64,000 bases of DNA from CAZDDB01 sp963843285 (GTDB lineage Bacteria; Acidobacteriota; HRBIN11; JAKEFK01): NCBI GenBank assembly GCA_963843285.1, contig CAWJJO010000012.1, positions 248,001-312,000 of the forward strand. The letters run 5' to 3'. The notes under the pieces were generated by a model. The model saw nothing but the letters and a program-made list of their open reading frames with translations. It did no database searches and was not told where the DNA came from. This document shows, piece by piece, positions 60,683 through 64,000 of this stretch (position 1 is the first letter of the stretch; each line of letters begins with the position of its first letter). The translations under genes and the position numbers were made by a program.

Positions 60683-61111
60683 ATGGCTGAACAGGTTGCT
60701 ACAATTGAAAAAGTATTCTTGCTTCAAAACTGCGAGCTGTTTTCTGCCGCCGGAGCAGATGAGCTTCTCACACTGGCTCATGTTACAAGGGAAGAGGAGT
60801 TTCATGCCGGAGACACCGTATTCGCCGCCGGAGAATCTTCCAATTCTTTCTACTTCGTCGTGAGGGGGAAGGTGCATCTGGAAAGCCGGAGCAAACACAT
60901 CGATGAAGAGGCGATCGAACATCAAACGTTTGGAGTTCTTTCCGTTCTTGCGGGTGGTCCCAGGACGTACAAAGCTGTGTGCGAAGAAGATTGTTTGTTG
61001 CTGCGCGTTGATGCAGACGATTTCTATGATTATCTGTCGGATGAAATGGAAGTAGCCAGAGGAATTTTGCAGTTCTTTGCAAGACAGATTCCTGAAAAAG
61101 CGGTGATTTGA
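60683..61111 (+). CDS. Cyclic-nucleotide-binding domain protein
   Basis: The product has 142 residues forming one CNB domain: FLLQNCELFSAAGADELL, a beta-roll with FHAGDTVFAAGESSNSFYFV, VVRGKVHLES, then FGVLSVLAGGPRTYKAVCEE (phosphate-binding cassette with its Arg) and LLLRVDADDFYDYLSD. There is no HTH, so it is not a CRP-type regulator. In other bacteria such domains are fused to or next to NTT-HEAT transporters, as here, where the ATG follows the transporter's stop codon directly. It may gate the transporter by cAMP, cGMP or another ligand; the unusual F-G-V-L-S-V loop (no Glu) makes nucleotide binding uncertain. Confidence 0.82.
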   Translation: MAEQVATIEKVFLLQNCELFSAAGADELLTLAHVTREEEFHAGDTVFAAGESSNSFYFVVRGKVHLESRSKHIDEEAIEHQTFGVLSVLAGGPRTYKAVCEEDCLLLRVDADDFYDYLSDEMEVARGILQFFARQIPEKAVI

Positions 61112-61128
61112 TATACAAGGAGGACAGG

Positions 61129-61707
61129 ATGGCTCGAATACTAACCGTAGATCCGGAAACTGCCACCGGAGTTCAAAAAGACATACTCGAACAGGTTCGA
61201 AACCAGTATGGCGGTATGATTCCGGGTGCTTATCGGATCCTTCTGGTTGATCTCAAGATCGCCGAAGCGATCGGTGGACTGTATCAACATTTGAATTTTC
61301 GCGACTCGTCTCCGCTGACGAAATTGCAGCGGGAAATGCTCGCAACCGTAGTCAACGGTATCATCGGGGGCGCCCCCTGACTGGGCCTGCATATGGCGGC
61401 CGTGCGCCGCTTAATGGGAAATGAACACCTGAGTGTCGAATTTGCCACCAGATGGCCCGAGTATGATCTGGATCCAAAAACGCGTACCCTGTTGAGTTAC
61501 GCCAAAAAGCTCACAGCACAGTCCCATTTGATTGACGATCCCGATATCGATGCGATGCGGGAGGCCGGCTGGGATGATGCAGGGATTTACGAAGCGACAG
61601 CGCTGATTTCACTGTACAACTTCACCGGTCGTATGGACGCCGCTTCCGGATTGCCTCAAGATGAGCCCTCACAAGACGCACAATATCCGGAAGCAGTTGC
61701 ACCTTGA
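61129..61707 (+). CDS. Selenocysteine-containing AhpD/carboxymuconolactone decarboxylase-like peroxidase
   Basis: ATG at 61129 after AAGGAGGAC. The frame MARILTVDPETATGVQKDIL, then PLTKLQREMLATVVNGIIGG reaches TGA at 61378-61380, followed by LGLHMAAVRRLMGNEH and on to a stop at 61707, 192 residues. In the peroxidase-related AhpD family this site reads C-x-x-C-x-x-x-H; here the second Cys is the TGA (G-A-P-U-L-G-L-H), exactly three residues before the conserved His, and the first Cys is Gly. The rest (LLSYAKKLTAQSHLIDDPDI, then AGIYEATALISLYNFTGRMD) is typical of the family. The last gene of the operon, 17 bases after the CNB gene. It would reduce peroxides with a selenol. Together with the thioredoxin-like protein it makes a chance nonsense origin unlikely. 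Confidence 0.8.
61396..61410 (+). promoter_or_regulatory. Candidate SECIS stem-loop after the AhpD-like TGA
   Basis: GCGGC (61396-61400) and GCCGC (61406-61410) form a GC stem around the loop CGTGC. The G-U in the loop begins 22 bases after the TGA, inside the 16-37 window known for bacterial SECIS elements, and the loop G lies at its second position as expected. Confidence 0.5.
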
Positions 61708-61724
61708 GTACGACTTTTTCATAG

Positions 61725-61783
61725 TGTGCAGGCTGGAAGCCTGCGGTCCCTAATGCAGGCCGGAGGCCTGCGCTCCATATTCT
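61725..61783. repeat. Interspersed double repeat GCAGGCTGGAAGCCTGCGGTCC
   Basis: TGCAGGCTGGAAGCCTGCGG with TCC, then TGCAGGCCGGAGGCCTGCGC with TCC: two adjacent palindromic units. Related sequence lies at 15169-15222. It separates the selenoprotein operon from the third vapBC pair and could act as a transcription end for either. Confidence 0.65.
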
Positions 61784-61820
61784 TTAGCGGCGGAATGAGC
61801 GAATCGCGATGGACAGAACA

Positions 61821-62252
61821 TCAGTCCATCAGAACATGGAGAAGAAAATCCTTGTGTCGGCGAATAAGCAGAAAGTCGTTCTTGTTGTGGGTGATTAACG
61901 TGGCCCCAATCTGCCGAGCGCAAAGAGCAATGAGCACATCATTCAAAAGCGCTGGAAGCTTGGATCTCCACCGCTTTTCCTGCTCTTCGATTTCCATCAG
62001 AATCCTGGAGGCTTCCAGCCAATCAATGAATTTCGGCGCCACCACCCGTCCTGTGCGCTGTAATGGAAGCGTAAAGTCTTCTACCAAATCCCGCGTTCTG
62101 CGGTCCTTCGAATTGACCGATAGTTCATACGCTACAACGGCGGAAAGGAAAGTCCTGGGAAGCAGAGGGAAAAAGACGCTTCGGAAACGCGCTTTTTTCT
62201 CGTCCGAGCGAAAGGCGCCAAGGTAGATATTCGTATCGAGAAGGTATTTCAC
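61821..62252 (-). CDS. PIN-domain toxin (VapC-type)
   Basis: The product has 143 residues. MKYLLDTNIYLGAFRSDEKK carries the first active-site Asp, LSAVVAYELSVNS the helix Glu, LNDVLIALCARQIGATLITH the third Asp and N-K-N-D-F the fourth region. The D-x-N and A-x-x-x-G-A-x-(I/L)-x-T-x-N pattern is the standard VapC layout. It overlaps the upstream antitoxin by four bases (ATGA). Expected to be an RNase controlled by that antitoxin. Confidence 0.88.
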   Translation of the reverse strand: MKYLLDTNIYLGAFRSDEKKARFRSVFFPLLPRTFLSAVVAYELSVNSKDRRTRDLVEDFTLPLQRTGRVVAPKFIDWLEASRILMEIEEQEKRWRSKLPALLNDVLIALCARQIGATLITHNKNDFLLIRRHKDFLLHVLMD

Positions 62253-62443
62253 CGATATACCGTTCGGAAACGTCCCTCTTTGAGAAGTCTGTCCAGGGAT
62301 TCTTCAATTTCCCGGTCTTCGGCGGCTTTCTGCAAAGCTGTTTGGATGGCTTCCGTATCGGTCTTTGCACCGAGAAGTCTGCGTACCTTCTCAATCAGCT
62401 CTTCGTCCAGGTTGTAGGTCTTCTTTTTTACTGTCGTTTTCAT
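62249..62443 (-). CDS. VapB-type antitoxin
   Basis: The product has 64 residues from the ATG at 62443: KTTVKKKTYNLDEELIEKVR, then LLGAKTDTEAIQTALQKAAE, the ribbon-helix-helix type of VapB antitoxins, with a basic/acidic tail (LDRLLKEGRFRTVYR) that should contact the toxin. It has no Shine-Dalgarno; the promoter at 62452-62481 lies eight bases from the ATG. Upstream bases also read as an open frame, but the promoter position rules it out. Confidence 0.85.
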   Translation of the reverse strand: MKTTVKKKTYNLDEELIEKVRRLLGAKTDTEAIQTALQKAAEDREIEESLDRLLKEGRFRTVYR

Positions 62444-62451
62444 GTAACCAT

Positions 62452-62481
62452 ATTGTATGTATGATATATACGTATTGTCAA
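62452..62481 (-). promoter_or_regulatory. Promoter of the third vapBC pair, TTGACA-N18-TACAAT
   Basis: The -35 box is 62481-62476 and the -10 box 62457-62452, with eight bases to the ATG. The spacer begins ATACGTATATATCA, nearly the same as ATACGTGCATATATCA in the second pair (33717-33732). An almost leaderless mRNA is predicted. Confidence 0.55.
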
Positions 62482-62642
62482 TACCCAGACCGATTCGCAC
62501 CCTCAAGCCTGCCGGCATCCATGTACAGACCGTCTCCGAATTTGTTTGTTGTGACATTAACCACAAATGTTTCGCCTTCGTAGGCCTTCAGAAATTCTTC
62601 CCGAGAAATCTTAGATTACATTTCACGCAATAAGGATGCTGA

Positions 62643-64000
62643 TCAGCGGCGGATCCAGAGTTTTTCGTAAGGAACGGGCTGCTGCATGTTGAAGACGATT
62701 TCCAACCCTTCTACTTCGGGACGCGCAAAACGGTAGGTCTGTTCATGGAACAGCGGAACCAGCAGCGCGCGGCGGGCGATGATTTGCTCAATCTCGCGAT
62801 AAATGTCATGCCGTAATTCCGGATCAGTTTCTACGCGTCCTTTTTCAATGAGACGATCGATTTCGCGCGTGCCGCAAAAACTGCCGACGTATCCTTTTTC
62901 AGAATACAGGATGCCTACAAATGTATCGGCATCCGGATAGTCGCCCACCCAGCGGATCATATCCATATCCACCATGCCGGCGAGTTCGGACTTCATCACC
63001 GTATCCGATTTCGTGTTGGCAACATGAACTCGAAATCCGTTCTTCTGAACACTTTCAAAAAGCTCTCGCGCAAAAGAAGCATACGTAGCTTCGAACATTG
63101 TATGAACAGACGCGTTCAATTCGATTTCTTCTTTTGACTTCGCGCGATCGGAGGAAGAAAGGACGGGACGCCGGGCCGGCTCATAACCAAGCAGACCTGG
63201 CGGAATCAGGCTGTGCGCCGGAATTGCAAGACGGCCCAGGTTCCTGCGGATTAAGCCATCCACATCCAGCGATTCAACAAATTTATGACGAAGTTTTTCA
63301 TCTTGAAACGGACCTTTGTGAATATTAAAAACGATAAAATAAGTAGACAGGCGGGGCGTTTCTCTATAGCGGTTTGCATATTGCGGATCATGCTTCAGGG
63401 TTTCTACGTCCGAAGGAAGCATATCCCAGGCCAGATGAAACCGGCCACTACGAAAACCGGATAAAATTTCCTGGGGCGATACTCCAAAAGTGAAAATCAT
63501 ACCTTCATTTTTGGGATACCCTTCGCGCCAGTAAAAAGGATTCGGTTCTAATTCCAAATGACGTCCGGGATCGAAGTTCACGACACGATACGGACCGGTT
63601 CCCACAAACCCGTCTCGCCATGTTCCGCCGAACTTTTCCAGGCCCTCAGGAAGGACCGCCGTATTTGCATAAGAAACAATCGCTGGAAAGAAAGACACAG
63701 GTTGATCCAACTCAATCACAAATTCCCGTGATGAGAGGATACGAAATCCCGTTAGTTCTTTACGGGCCCCACTCAATATCTCTTTTGCTCCCACGATCGG
63801 CGCCAGTAAAGAGCGCATTTCGCTTTTTTGATTTTGCAACAGGCGCTCAAAGGAGTATCGGACATCCCGCGCAGTAACTCCTCTGCCATCCTGGAAACGA
63901 ATATCATTGCGAAGACGAAAATGGAATTTTCTCCCGCCCTGTTCGGCATCAAAATCCGAAAGTAGCCAGGGCGTAATTCGAGCCCCTTCTACCTGATACG
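62643..64000 (-). CDS. SBP5 domain protein, C-terminal part of a second kinase-type giant protein
   Basis: The frame is open to the right edge of the window, so only the last 450 or so residues are seen. They form a solute-binding protein family 5 (peptide/nickel-type) domain: RFQDGRGVTARDVRYSFERL, FVIELDQPVSFFPAIVSY, GTGPYRVVNFDPGRHLELEP, AHSLIPPGLLGYEP, GDYPDADTFVGILYSEKG, and the end VPYEKLWIRR. The protein is a close paralogue of the second SBP5 domain at 26344-27840, with the same final residues apart from one. It is likely preceded by TPR, ATPase and kinase domains outside the window, but this is inferred. There is no signal peptide in the visible part. The frame is intact throughout. 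Confidence 0.8.
   Translation of the reverse strand, partial: YQVEGARITPWLLSDFDAEQGGRKFHFRLRNDIRFQDGRGVTARDVRYSFERLLQNQKSEMRSLLAPIVGAKEILSGARKELTGFRILSSREFVIELDQPVSFFPAIVSYANTAVLPEGLEKFGGTWRDGFVGTGPYRVVNFDPGRHLELEPNPFYWREGYPKNEGMIFTFGVSPQEILSGFRSGRFHLAWDMLPSDVETLKHDPQYANRYRETPRLSTYFIVFNIHKGPFQDEKLRHKFVESLDVDGLIRRNLGRLAIPAHSLIPPGLLGYEPARRPVLSSSDRAKSKEEIELNASVHTMFEATYASFARELFESVQKNGFRVHVANTKSDTVMKSELAGMVDMDMIRWVGDYPDADTFVGILYSEKGYVGSFCGTREIDRLIEKGRVETDPELRHDIYREIEQIIARRALLVPLFHEQTYRFARPEVEGLEIVFNMQQPVPYEKLWIRR

Overview
The window reads as a chromosomal contig from an uncultivated, Gram-negative, soil-type bacterium, most likely an Acidobacteriota member. The evidence is the mix of serine/threonine kinases fused to TPR or WD40-like (PD40) sensor parts, a carboxypeptidase-regulatory TonB receptor, several S9 peptidases, an ADOP-type permease remnant, and roughly 50% GC with many short palindromic intergenic repeats. 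No rRNA, CRISPR array, intact transposase or prophage gene was seen. The taxonomic call is an inference from gene content.

Layout. 0-12 kb: end of an SLC13-type permease, a GAF-PAS sensor, small housekeeping enzymes, a TetR regulator facing a membrane protein/methyltransferase pair, an Ntn amide hydrolase, an oligopeptidase B-like protease, and a response regulator-phosphatase. 12-15 kb: a kinase-TPR gene lying between a tRNA-Ser(CGA) gene and a second copy of its 3' end. 15-22 kb: acyltransferase, tRNA-Ser(GGA), SRP RNA, then the conserved run dnaX-ybaB-recR. 22-33 kb: a decayed membrane protein, a retropepsin-PDZ protein, a second TetR, a vapBC pair and a very large kinase-kinase-ATPase-TPR-SBP5-SBP5 gene whose second half is full of frameshifts. 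33-45 kb: a second PIN toxin-antitoxin pair, YwiC-like protein, topoisomerase III, another kinase-PD40 gene and an S9 peptidase. 45-57 kb: a frameshifted kinase-PD40 gene, a Ca2+/H+ antiporter, a TonB receptor, frameshifted BNR and MoaD genes, and a membrane glycerophosphodiesterase. 57-62 kb: a tight four-gene operon. 62-64 kb: a third vapBC pair and the 3' end of a second SBP5-containing gene.

The most striking result is that the first and last genes of the 57.3-61.7 kb operon each carry an in-frame TGA exactly at a redox-active cysteine position: U-P-A-C in a thioredoxin-like protein and U-x-x-x-H in an AhpD-like peroxidase. Coding continues in the same frame to a natural stop in both, so both are best read as selenoproteins. 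Between them lie an NTT-like transporter with HEAT repeats and a cyclic-nucleotide-binding protein.

Other themes: three PIN-domain toxin-antitoxin pairs whose promoters sit so close to the antitoxin ATG that the transcripts should be leaderless or nearly so; an A9 slippery run in dnaX that would make a short gamma subunit; several interspersed repeat families, one copy translated inside a kinase linker and others sitting at the broken ends of genes; and about two dozen single-base frameshifts concentrated in a few genes, which may be real decay or local sequence error.
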